Source: Cytophagaceae bacterium (lineage in GTDB: Bacteria; Bacteroidota; Bacteroidia; Cytophagales; Spirosomataceae). From it: a DNA stretch of 8,016 nt. Made by a program: the position numbers and the translations under genes. The stretch is from NCBI GenBank assembly GCA_027485075.1, contig JAIXRT010000209.1, positions 1 to 8,016 of the forward strand, read 5' to 3'. The notes beneath the pieces are model-generated. The model did no database searches. It saw only the letters and a list, made by a program, of their open reading frames with translations, and was not told where the DNA came from. This document shows positions 1 through 6,133 of this stretch, piece after piece (the first letter of the stretch is position 1; each line of letters begins with the position of its first letter).

Positions 1-874
1 ATTTGTATCGCATGGTTTAAAGGATCAATACGATGTAGCTGCGCTCCATGTGGATGTGAATATTGTCGAAAATGACATCTTGGATCTTGAGGAATTTAAG
101 CGCTCTCGGAACGATGTTCCTGCAGATGCACAATTTATTTTAGAAGATGGGAAGTATTTATGCGGCTGGGAAGTGGAGAAAATGTCCAAATCGAAATTCA
201 ACGTTGTTAATCCTGATGATCTAATTGCCAAATACGGTGCAGATACTTTGCGGGTGTATGAGATGTTCTTAGGTCCTTTGGAGCAATTCAAGCCTTGGAA
301 TACGAATTCAATTTCAGGATCACATAATTTCTTGCGGAAGGTGTGGCGCTTGTTCTTTGATGAGCAAGCTCAGAAATCTGTTTTAGTGGATGCGCCAGCA
401 ACACCTGAAGAATTAAAGGTTTTACATACGGCGATTCGTAAGGTGCAAGATGATTTGGATCGTTATTCATTCAATACCGTTGTATCGACTTTGATGATTT
501 GTGTGAATGATTTAGGACAATTAAAATGTCATAAGAAATCGGTTCTTCGTGAATTGGTTCTATTACTTTCTCCTTATGCACCCCACATCGCAGAAGAGTT
601 ATGGTTAGCTTTAGGTGAGGAGGCGGGTGCGATCTCACACGCGAAGTTTCCTGTTTTCAATCCAGAATTTTTGGTGGAGAACGAGTTTAATTACCCGATT
701 TCATTTAATGGTAAGGTTAAGTTGACCTTAGCCTTTTCAGCCACGGCAAGTCCTGAAGAAGTGGAGGCAGCGGTACTGGCCAACGAGCAAGTGCAGAAAC
801 ATTTGGATGGAAAAGCCCCTTCTAAGGTGATTGTGGTTCCGAAGCGGATCGTCAATATCGTTTTAGGCAAATAG
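1..874 (+). CDS. leuS: Leucyl-tRNA synthetase, C-terminal part (5' end outside window)
   Basis: Cytoplasmic class I aminoacyl-tRNA synthetase that charges tRNA-Leu with leucine. The frame is open from the first bases (FVSHGLKDQY...), so the gene starts left of the window and about 290 residues are visible. The KMSKS ATP-binding loop is at 179-193, inside EVEKMSKSKFNVVNPDD, followed by the typical YGADTLRVYEMFLGPLEQFKPWN stretch in shorter pieces (GADTLRVYEMFLGPLEQ). Next come the helical anticodon-binding domain (for example LLLSPYAPHIAEELW) and a small C-terminal domain ending in KVIVVPKRIVNIVLGK and TAG. The preceding LHVDVNIVENDILDLEEF region is typical of Bacteroidota LeuS. The reading frame is intact with no sign of decay. 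It converges on the minus-strand genes and is followed by a strong terminator. Identification is from family knowledge of the motifs and is very secure. Confidence 0.97.
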   Translation, partial: FVSHGLKDQYDVAALHVDVNIVENDILDLEEFKRSRNDVPADAQFILEDGKYLCGWEVEKMSKSKFNVVNPDDLIAKYGADTLRVYEMFLGPLEQFKPWNTNSISGSHNFLRKVWRLFFDEQAQKSVLVDAPATPEELKVLHTAIRKVQDDLDRYSFNTVVSTLMICVNDLGQLKCHKKSVLRELVLLLSPYAPHIAEELWLALGEEAGAISHAKFPVFNPEFLVENEFNYPISFNGKVKLTLAFSATASPEEVEAAVLANEQVQKHLDGKAPSKVIVVPKRIVNIVLGK

Positions 875-878
875 ATGG

Positions 879-904
879 AAAGGGCTGAGGAATCAGCCCT
901 TTTT
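879..904 (+). terminator. Rho-independent terminator of leuS
   Basis: A perfect 10-base-pair stem (AAAGGGCTGA at 879-888, TCAGCCCTTT at 893-902) with a GGAA loop runs into a T-run, starting 5 bases after the leuS stop. This is a textbook intrinsic terminator for plus-strand transcripts. Read on the minus strand, the hairpin sits about 95 bases beyond the cytochrome gene stop but is followed by only a poor U-tract, so it may also slow transcripts of the converging operon. That second role is a guess. Confidence 0.9.
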
Positions 905-998
905 AGTTTTGGACTACAAGATCAATGATTTTAAATAATGTGAGGCAGAAGGTCATTAAACCGAGTGTCTATTTAATGTGGGACTAATCGAATGATTA

Positions 999-2009
999 TT
1001 AGTTTAGTGTTTTAATCCACGCGCGAACGAGTTCGACGCCCTCTTGGTGAACAATGTTTCTGCCAAGTTCCGGCATCATGACGCCCGGATCATGTGAATT
1101 CATACGGTAATGTAGAATGCTTTCGGTAGGTTTTCCTGCAACAATATCGTATTGCAACCCACCTGAACCTCGACCTGCTGCTACAGGTGATTTCATCATC
1201 CCATACGCCGTCGTACCATAATAGCGGTAATCTAAAAATAAGCCAGAACTTTTTGCTGGTCCTTTTGGATTATGGCAATGCGCACAATTGATATCTAAAT
1301 AAGCTTTTACACGTTCATTTAAGGAAACACCTTCGTCACTATATGAAACGAATTTGGGACGTGATGTAGGAATGTTACTCATTTGATTTGTCCGATTCCA
1401 ATAGTCCAACTGATTTTCGGAACCATGAAAATATTGCATCGATGCATTCATCTGTCGTGCTGAAGGACCTATCGGAGTCATCATACCATCCCGCTCATGA
1501 CATCCCTTACATTGATTTACGTTAGGGACCACATAATTTACTTGCTGTTTCTTTCCGTTCGTATCCTTGAACTCAACGAGACTTGTTCCTCCTGCCACTT
1601 CTAAATATGCCTCCGTTTGCTCCTCATTCCAAATATAGGGTAATGCTACCCAGCCCGTTGGTTCATGACTTAGAATACGTGTTTCCATCAATCGTCTACT
1701 GCCATTTGGTTTTCGCTCATCCATGGGATAATAAAAGGTCTTAGCAATACGGGTACCTACCGGAAATTGGAATACCGAATCGGGATTGTAAGCCACAGAT
1801 TTACCCGAGGGTAATTGTATAAAACGTAATTTATGTGCGTAATCTGAAAATAAAGGAGATATCAATTCATATGGGGTCACACCGGAATGGGGTAATTGAT
1901 TTTTTAAATCCCCCTCAAACAAGCCATAATCAGACAATTTACTCGGAAATTTAGGCCCCGGCTGATAAGAAAATAAACCCAATAACAAGATAAATCCTAG
2001 GTATCGCAT
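999..2009 (-). CDS. Secreted diheme c-type cytochrome, SO2930/HNE_0200 family (TIGR03806)
   Basis: Predicted exported cytochrome c of about 336 residues; its electron donor and acceptor are unknown. The chosen start is the ATG at 2009, giving MRYLGFILLLGLFSYQPGP, a short signal-like segment. A start at 2048 is also open but would overlap the upstream gene by 37 bases and bury the hydrophobic stretch behind a charged leader. Two heme-attachment motifs are visible: CKGCH (residues 167-171) and CAHCH (242-246). A late PGVMMPELG (about 309-317) could supply an axial methionine. The pattern fits the TIGR03806 family, whose genes regularly sit beside TIGR03805 beta-helix genes, as here. The gene begins 2 bases after the beta-helix stop (TAA CG ATG), so translational coupling is likely. 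It ends with tandem TAA TAA stops and is the last gene of the operon. No lipobox cysteine is seen. The family call is from memory of motifs and context. Confidence 0.85.
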   Translation of the reverse strand: MRYLGFILLLGLFSYQPGPKFPSKLSDYGLFEGDLKNQLPHSGVTPYELISPLFSDYAHKLRFIQLPSGKSVAYNPDSVFQFPVGTRIAKTFYYPMDERKPNGSRRLMETRILSHEPTGWVALPYIWNEEQTEAYLEVAGGTSLVEFKDTNGKKQQVNYVVPNVNQCKGCHERDGMMTPIGPSARQMNASMQYFHGSENQLDYWNRTNQMSNIPTSRPKFVSYSDEGVSLNERVKAYLDINCAHCHNPKGPAKSSGLFLDYRYYGTTAYGMMKSPVAAGRGSGGLQYDIVAGKPTESILHYRMNSHDPGVMMPELGRNIVHQEGVELVRAWIKTLN

Positions 2010-2011
2010 CG

Positions 2012-3211
2012 TTAAAATTGATTCGATTTGACATATTCTTGTACACAATCAAGCTCCTTGGGATTGCGACGCACGTTCTTAAAATCATGTTCCGCATCCA
2101 TATTAGCTACAGATTGGTTTATATTTTGATGCACACAAATCCGATGCTGAGGTAAATATTGCCCATCACTTCCACAGCGCGTTGAATCCAAAACACCATC
2201 ATAAACGATATGTGGTACATCCCGACCAAAACGCAGTTTGAATCGGTAGATCTGCGCAAAGCGTCCTTCCAATGGAACGCGTCCAAGCCGACGCTCAAAG
2301 GTGTTTTTGTATACCGAAATGGCGGTTGGGTAGGGGTCATATTCCTTATCTTTAATGGCTATCTCTGCCAAGAAATAGGAAATAATGCCTACACCTACGG
2401 TCCGATGATTTAATATTTTATTGTCGAAAATATCTACGTTGCTGGTCGCAAGAATTAGCATGCCGGTTCCGCGGGGAACTTTGCCAACAATATTACCTTT
2501 GGGTGCAAAATTAGATAAGTTATTATCCTCGATGAGGTTATCGTGCACCTTGACGAAACCACCCTTCTTTTGAATCAAATCAGGTAAGTCAAATACTAAT
2601 ATGCCTCCCGTATTTCCATAGGCATGGTTATGGTGTACATCTGCATACAATGAGTTTTCAATCTCAATGCCAGCAACATTTTGATAGGCTATGCAGTTTT
2701 TTACTTCGATGTTTTTGGATTGCCCCACATAAATACCCGCATCAGATGCACCGATCGCGATGCAACTATCGATTAAAATATTGGTGCAAAGTACTGGGTA
2801 TAAGGCATATGAACCATTTTGTGGTTTTGGTCCACCGGTCCACTCCGCTTTGATGCGTCGGAATATGATATCCTTCACGTGCATCGTTTTGATTAAATCA
2901 CCTTTGGAATCCTGAACGGTCAAATCTTCCAAAATGATATTTTCACAGTTGGTGATTTTAATTCCTTCAGCACCCGTTTTTTGATTTTTAAAGCTTAAAA
3001 CGGTTTTGTCCATTCCTTTTCCACGAATGGTGATTTTCTTTTTACCCTCTAAGGAAAGACTACCTGAAATTTGAAAATTTCCTTCCTCCACTTCAATCAC
3101 ATCACCATCTGAGGCAAGAATTAATTGTGTCTGAAGTGCTTTTTCAAATTGGGCTTGCCCCATGACTGGAGAAAGCCCAATGAATAATAAAAATATCAGT
3201 AAATATTTCAT
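2012..3211 (-). CDS. Secreted parallel beta-helix repeat protein (TIGR03805 type)
   Basis: A 399-residue exported protein of unknown substrate. The N-terminus MKYLLIFLLFIGLSPVMGQA is a clear signal peptide with cleavage near residues 18-20. Residues from about 35 to 300 show right-handed parallel beta-helix rungs: short repeating turns such as ITIRGKGMDKTVLSF, NIILEDLTVQDSKGD, NILIDSCIAIGASDAGIYVG, NIEVKNCIAYQNVAGIEIEN and VDIFDNKILNHRTVGVGI, with asparagine or glycine at the turns. The C-terminal 100 residues depart from the repeat and hold three cysteines (336, 349, 389). Proteins of this type pair with SO2930-type diheme cytochromes in many genomes, and that gene follows after 2 bases. It starts 5 bases after the Spy-like gene. 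No catalytic residues of polysaccharide lyases can be assigned by eye, so no enzymatic function is claimed. Confidence 0.85.
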   Translation of the reverse strand: MKYLLIFLLFIGLSPVMGQAQFEKALQTQLILASDGDVIEVEEGNFQISGSLSLEGKKKITIRGKGMDKTVLSFKNQKTGAEGIKITNCENIILEDLTVQDSKGDLIKTMHVKDIIFRRIKAEWTGGPKPQNGSYALYPVLCTNILIDSCIAIGASDAGIYVGQSKNIEVKNCIAYQNVAGIEIENSLYADVHHNHAYGNTGGILVFDLPDLIQKKGGFVKVHDNLIEDNNLSNFAPKGNIVGKVPRGTGMLILATSNVDIFDNKILNHRTVGVGIISYFLAEIAIKDKEYDPYPTAISVYKNTFERRLGRVPLEGRFAQIYRFKLRFGRDVPHIVYDGVLDSTRCGSDGQYLPQHRICVHQNINQSVANMDAEHDFKNVRRNPKELDCVQEYVKSNQF

Positions 3212-3216
3212 TCGAA

Positions 3217-3576
3217 TTAGTTACGAGGACCACCACCCGCACGCATTTGCGTTTGCATAGTCTTGTATTTTTCTAATTGCTCCGGTGTCAAAATAGCCTT
3301 TAATGTTTCTAGTTGGCCTTCATTAATCTTCTTCATTTCACCCATCATTTCCTCGCGTTCCATTCCAGCTTGACGGAATTCCATCATTTTTTCAATCCGG
3401 GTAACAATTAGAGGTTCGATTTTATTTTCTTGTTCTTTCGTCAATTTCAATTCCGAACTCATTCGGTTCAATTGATTCATAGCCATTTCTTGTGGACTCG
3501 GCATCTGCGCGTGTGCAGCTTCGGCAGCTCCCAAAAGAGCAACGACCATGGCAATTGTTGTTAAGATTTTTTTCAT
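3217..3576 (-). CDS. Small periplasmic Spy/CpxP-like protein (LTxxQ motifs)
   Basis: A 119-residue predicted periplasmic helical protein. The start is set at the ATG at 3576 (MKKILTTIAMVVALLGAAEA), which gives a classical signal peptide ending AHA|Q near residue 23. An in-frame TTG at 3600 would only add eight residues ahead of the signal. The mature part is rich in Met, Glu and Lys and carries two LTxxQ motifs, LTKEQ (45-49) and LTPEQ (96-100), about 50 residues apart, as in the Spy/CpxP family of periplasmic chaperones and stress sensors. The Met-rich stretch (EKMMEFRQAGMEREEMMGEM, about 62-81) could bind metal, but this is only a possibility. It is the first gene of a three-gene operon with the beta-helix and cytochrome genes, which suggests a role in folding or sensing for that pair. 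The tail is GGGPRN. Confidence 0.8.
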   Translation of the reverse strand: MKKILTTIAMVVALLGAAEAAHAQMPSPQEMAMNQLNRMSSELKLTKEQENKIEPLIVTRIEKMMEFRQAGMEREEMMGEMKKINEGQLETLKAILTPEQLEKYKTMQTQMRAGGGPRN

Positions 3577-3596
3577 AGGTTTTATTTTTTCAATTC

Positions 3597-3648
3597 TCAA
3601 TTTAAGTAATTTATTTAAACACCGTATCTAAAATCAAGGAATAAACTT
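3597..3648 (-). repeat. Direct repeat copy 2: detached copy of the eboF 3' end and leader
   Basis: Aligned by eye with 6082-6133, 45 of 52 bases match, including 23 identical bases in a row (3605-3627). Read on the minus strand it encodes KVYSLILDTVFK and TAA, against EVYSLIWNTVFK and TAA in eboF. Two codon differences are synonymous (GTT/GTA, TCC/TCG) and three change a residue: TTA/TGG and GAT/AAT inside the aligned span, and AAA/GAA at its edge. The similarity runs past the stop into the leader (ATTACTTAAATTGA against ATTACTAAAGTTGA). Beyond 3648 it fades. The copies are exactly 2485 bases apart in the same orientation and flank only the receptor gene. Confidence 0.85.
3611..3646 (-). pseudogene. 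Fragment of an eboF C-terminus (last 11 codons and stop)
   Basis: The minus-strand reading VYSLILDTVFK-TAA reproduces the end of eboF (VYSLIWNTVFK-TAA). It has no start codon or remaining gene body of its own. Upstream of it in the same frame lie about 60 more sense codons, up to the receptor's TGA stop. One piece, QEAHF, faintly recalls DEAYY of eboF, but I would not claim homology. Best read as a leftover gene end from an insertion or recombination event, not an expressed gene. Confidence 0.45.
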
Positions 3649-3794
3649 TGCATGTTTGCATCTGATCTGTTGATTCATGATCTCTGAAATGGGCTTCCTG
3701 GTATACCCTCAATGAAATGATTTTGTTTACCTTGGTCTTTTCAGAAGGGTATATTTTGTTGGGGTATTGGAATTTGAGAAATCTCGAGCGTAAA

Positions 3795-3810
3795 TCACCT
3801 TTGCAAGTGA
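3795..3810 (-). terminator. Weak hairpin after the receptor gene, possible attenuating terminator
   Basis: About 20 bases beyond the receptor stop, the minus strand reads TCACTT-GCAA-AGGTGA, a six-pair stem (one G-T pair) with a GNRA-type GCAA loop, followed by only TTTA. The stem is short and the T-run poor, so it is a weak candidate for ending or thinning transcription between the receptor and the envelope operon. Confidence 0.2.
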
Positions 3811-3829
3811 TTGAAGTGTTATTGGTGTA

Positions 3830-6085
3830 TCAGAAATCTACTCTTGTACTGAATATAGGAATAAGTGGAAGCGCATATCGATAGTTAAGCGCTTTTATTC
3901 TTCCATCATAAAACTCCTCAATAATATTATTGATGTTAAAGACGTTTTGGAGGTCTGCTCGAAAAGTCCACGTATGTTGCTTTCTATTTACCTTATAGGC
4001 AAACGATATGTCTAACCGATGGAAAGTAGGGTATTGTCCTTCCATTATTCTATTAGATTGTAGAACGGTGGTATTTCTTCGAATTGATTCCGCTAAATTA
4101 ATGGGCGTATACCGATTCCCTCCTCTGACCAAATAACGAAAATTCAGTGAAAATTTTTGGCGAAAATCTTTTCCTACTAATATGTTAGCTGCATACCTAT
4201 TATTGAATTGAGTATTATACCAAACATTTTTCTTGGCTTGATATTTCGTGTCAAAAACAGATGCTGTTATCAAATAATAAAAATCATTACTTAGAAAGCG
4301 TTCAATGGTTAATTCAATACCCTTATTTTCTCCTTTTCCTACGTTTTCTAAAACCTGTGTTGGTATTCCGGAACTGTAATTGAGGAGTGAAAACGGACTG
4401 TTTCTATTGGAATCCACGGGCGCATGACTAATATTTTGCAGATAGGCTTCTACTTTCAAGCGCGTATTTTCTCCTAATCTTTGGTCATACGCAATGACTT
4501 GATGAAGTGAAACAGCTGGTTTAATGGATTGATTCGGCATTTCAGCAATTTTACCTTTGTATCGTTTATAGAAATAGACAGATAGAGGCTCTAGGCGTGA
4601 GTGAACGCCCATTCCTGCGCTAAAACGACCCCCAGAGTTGGTATTCCAGGATAAGCCAAGTCTAGGCTCCCAGCCCTTTGCATTATTTAACTCAAACTGG
4701 TAGTGATGAATACCAGCCGTTACATTCAATTGTGATGTCAATCTTTTATTTATTTGGATAAATTGTTGCCAATAATAGGTTTTATCGTCTTCATCTAGGA
4801 AGGTAATTTTATTTCTATTTTCATATAATTGATATGCTAATTGACTACCATTGAATCCAATTTTTACTTGTGTTTTAGCATTTATGCGGTGTAAATAATA
4901 GGTACTAAATCGCCAAGAGGGATATTGGTAAGTTTGCTCTCTTGTTTTGACAGAAAAATCTTCGCGAATAATTTCGGTAGACTCCGTTGTATATGCCAAA
5001 ACCGTTTTTAAATGCCCATTTTTCAAAGGCAGTTTATGTGAAATTCCACCTACAGCTAAATAGCTATTCGTATAATCACTCACATTTGTTCTTAAATCTT
5101 CCGTATTATTTGCTCCAGCTATACCCCAAATGGTAATGGTTCCCGATTTTTTAGTTGGTAATTCAATCAAGTAGTTTAAGTCTCGATAGGCTGGTTTGAA
5201 ATTACCTGTATTAATATTGACGAGTCCTGATTTTAACAATAACTCCAACGTTGAATACCTGAATCCAAGTCGATAAGATCCACCCTTTTTCCCCAGTGGA
5301 CCTTCGCTGGCCACATCCAATCCTACAACGGATAGCGTTGCCATCCATTCTCGATTCAAGTTATTTCCCCGCCTTAAACTCAGGTCAAAGACCCCTGAAG
5401 AGGCATTGCCATATTCAGCGGGGAATGCACCTGACATAAAATCCGAATTGGCTAAACTAGTGGAATTAATCATGGAAATTATCCCACTGGTGGATCCTTG
5501 ACCATCTCCAAAATGATTGGGATTGGGTATTTCAATTCCTTCCATTCTCCACAACAAGCCCTTAGGAGAATTTCCTCGAATGATAATTTCATTATTCTGA
5601 TCTGATCCGGAGTTTGTAACACCTGCAAAATTCAAGGCCATTCTAGCGGGATCTTGAAATCCTCCGGCATAGCGTTGCGCTTCCAATAGGCTAAATTGTC
5701 TTGTACTCACCAGGGCAAATTCATTTTTTGCTACATCTTTTGGTTTTTCGGTAACTACACGAACCTCTTGGAGGAATACGGGGTTTTCCTCCAATTCTAT
5801 GCTTAAATAGCTTTCTTTTCCGGCTATCAATTCAATTTTGGGAATAATAAATTCGTGATATCCCAAAGCTCTTATGCGTAATTGGTATGAATTAAGCGGC
5901 AGTTTGAAAAAAGAAAAATTGCCAACAGAATCGGATTTGGCAATTAGATTGGAAGGCGATAAATAGATATCTGCAAATGAAATTGGCTGTTGGGTATGTT
6001 TATCCAGCAGCCTACCTCGAATATTTTGGGTTTGGGAAAAGCTCGTGTATGAAATGAATAGCCCTATGAAAAGAATTGATTTCAA
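3830..6085 (-). CDS. TonB-dependent outer-membrane receptor with N-terminal carboxypeptidase-regulatory-like domain
   Basis: A 751-residue outer-membrane transporter, expected to take up a ligand using TonB-ExbBD energy; the substrate is unknown. The only plausible start is the TTG at 6085, giving a signal peptide KSILFIGLFISYTSFSQ. The frame upstream has no ATG before a TGA at 6119-6121. Residues about 21-100 form a CarboxypepD_reg-like beta-sandwich (NIRGRLLDKHTQQPISFADI, then SDSVGNFSFFKLPLNSYQLR). Residues about 120-240 are the plug (EIIIRGNSPKGLLWRMEGIE, ending AEYGNASSGVFDLSLRRG). The rest is a 22-strand-type barrel with aromatic-rich alternating strands, ending in the aromatic C-terminus STRVDF expected for BAM-assembled barrels. 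No SusD partner is adjacent, so it is not a standard SusC. It lies 10 bases after eboF but is bracketed by a 52-base direct repeat, suggesting it is a later arrival. Full length, with no frameshift seen. Confidence 0.92.
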   Translation of the reverse strand: MKSILFIGLFISYTSFSQTQNIRGRLLDKHTQQPISFADIYLSPSNLIAKSDSVGNFSFFKLPLNSYQLRIRALGYHEFIIPKIELIAGKESYLSIELEENPVFLQEVRVVTEKPKDVAKNEFALVSTRQFSLLEAQRYAGGFQDPARMALNFAGVTNSGSDQNNEIIIRGNSPKGLLWRMEGIEIPNPNHFGDGQGSTSGIISMINSTSLANSDFMSGAFPAEYGNASSGVFDLSLRRGNNLNREWMATLSVVGLDVASEGPLGKKGGSYRLGFRYSTLELLLKSGLVNINTGNFKPAYRDLNYLIELPTKKSGTITIWGIAGANNTEDLRTNVSDYTNSYLAVGGISHKLPLKNGHLKTVLAYTTESTEIIREDFSVKTREQTYQYPSWRFSTYYLHRINAKTQVKIGFNGSQLAYQLYENRNKITFLDEDDKTYYWQQFIQINKRLTSQLNVTAGIHHYQFELNNAKGWEPRLGLSWNTNSGGRFSAGMGVHSRLEPLSVYFYKRYKGKIAEMPNQSIKPAVSLHQVIAYDQRLGENTRLKVEAYLQNISHAPVDSNRNSPFSLLNYSSGIPTQVLENVGKGENKGIELTIERFLSNDFYYLITASVFDTKYQAKKNVWYNTQFNNRYAANILVGKDFRQKFSLNFRYLVRGGNRYTPINLAESIRRNTTVLQSNRIMEGQYPTFHRLDISFAYKVNRKQHTWTFRADLQNVFNINNIIEEFYDGRIKALNYRYALPLIPIFSTRVDF

Positions 6086-6133
6086 CTTTAGTAATTTATT
6101 TAAACACCGTATTCCAAATCAACGAATATACTT
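6082..6133 (-). repeat. Direct repeat copy 1: eboF 3' end through the receptor start codon
   Basis: This partner of 3597-3648 covers the last 12 codons of eboF, its TAA stop (6096-6098), the 10-base gap ATTACTAAAG and the receptor's TTG start. The match to the distant copy breaks down just after that TTG, so the repeat boundary coincides with the receptor's first codons. The arrangement (gene 3' end reconstituted on one side, a bare copy on the other) resembles the outcome of integration into a gene end or recombination across a short homology, but no integrase or transposase is present in between. Confidence 0.85.

Larger units (their letters stand above)
3577..3829 (-). other. Non-coding gap between receptor gene and envelope operon, with leader of the Spy-like gene
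   Basis: A 253-base stretch without a complete gene. Its promoter-distal third (3597-3648) is the detached copy of the eboF 3' end described separately. The 24 bases directly before the Spy-like ATG are A-rich (TTGAGAATTGAAAAAATAAA on the coding strand), typical of Bacteroidota leaders that lack a Shine-Dalgarno site. I looked for the Bacteroidota promoter pattern (TTTG, 17-19 bases, TAnnTTTG) on both strands and found no convincing match. Whether the envelope operon has its own promoter or is read through from eboE-eboF-receptor is therefore undecided. Confidence 0.6.

Noticed and set aside
984..1002. CTAAT/ATTAG hairpin at the end of the cytochrome gene.
   Set aside because: Only five A/T-rich pairs with a 9-base loop overlapping the stop codon and no T-run; too weak to call a terminator.
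2010..2048. Longer start of the cytochrome gene at 2048.
   Set aside because: It would overlap the beta-helix gene and place a charged 13-residue leader before the signal segment; the ATG at 2009 fits operon spacing and export better.
3702..3753. Perfect 8-base inverted repeat TATACCCT / AGGGTATA with 36 bases between, upstream of the Spy-like gene.
   Set aside because: Arms this short with a long spacer are likely to arise by chance in a stretch of about 250 AT-rich bases; no operator family recognised.
3722..3758. Plus-strand TTTG followed by TATATTTTG, resembling a Bacteroidota promoter.
   Set aside because: The spacing is too long (24 bases instead of about 17-19), the -7 box is imperfect, and no plus-strand gene lies downstream.
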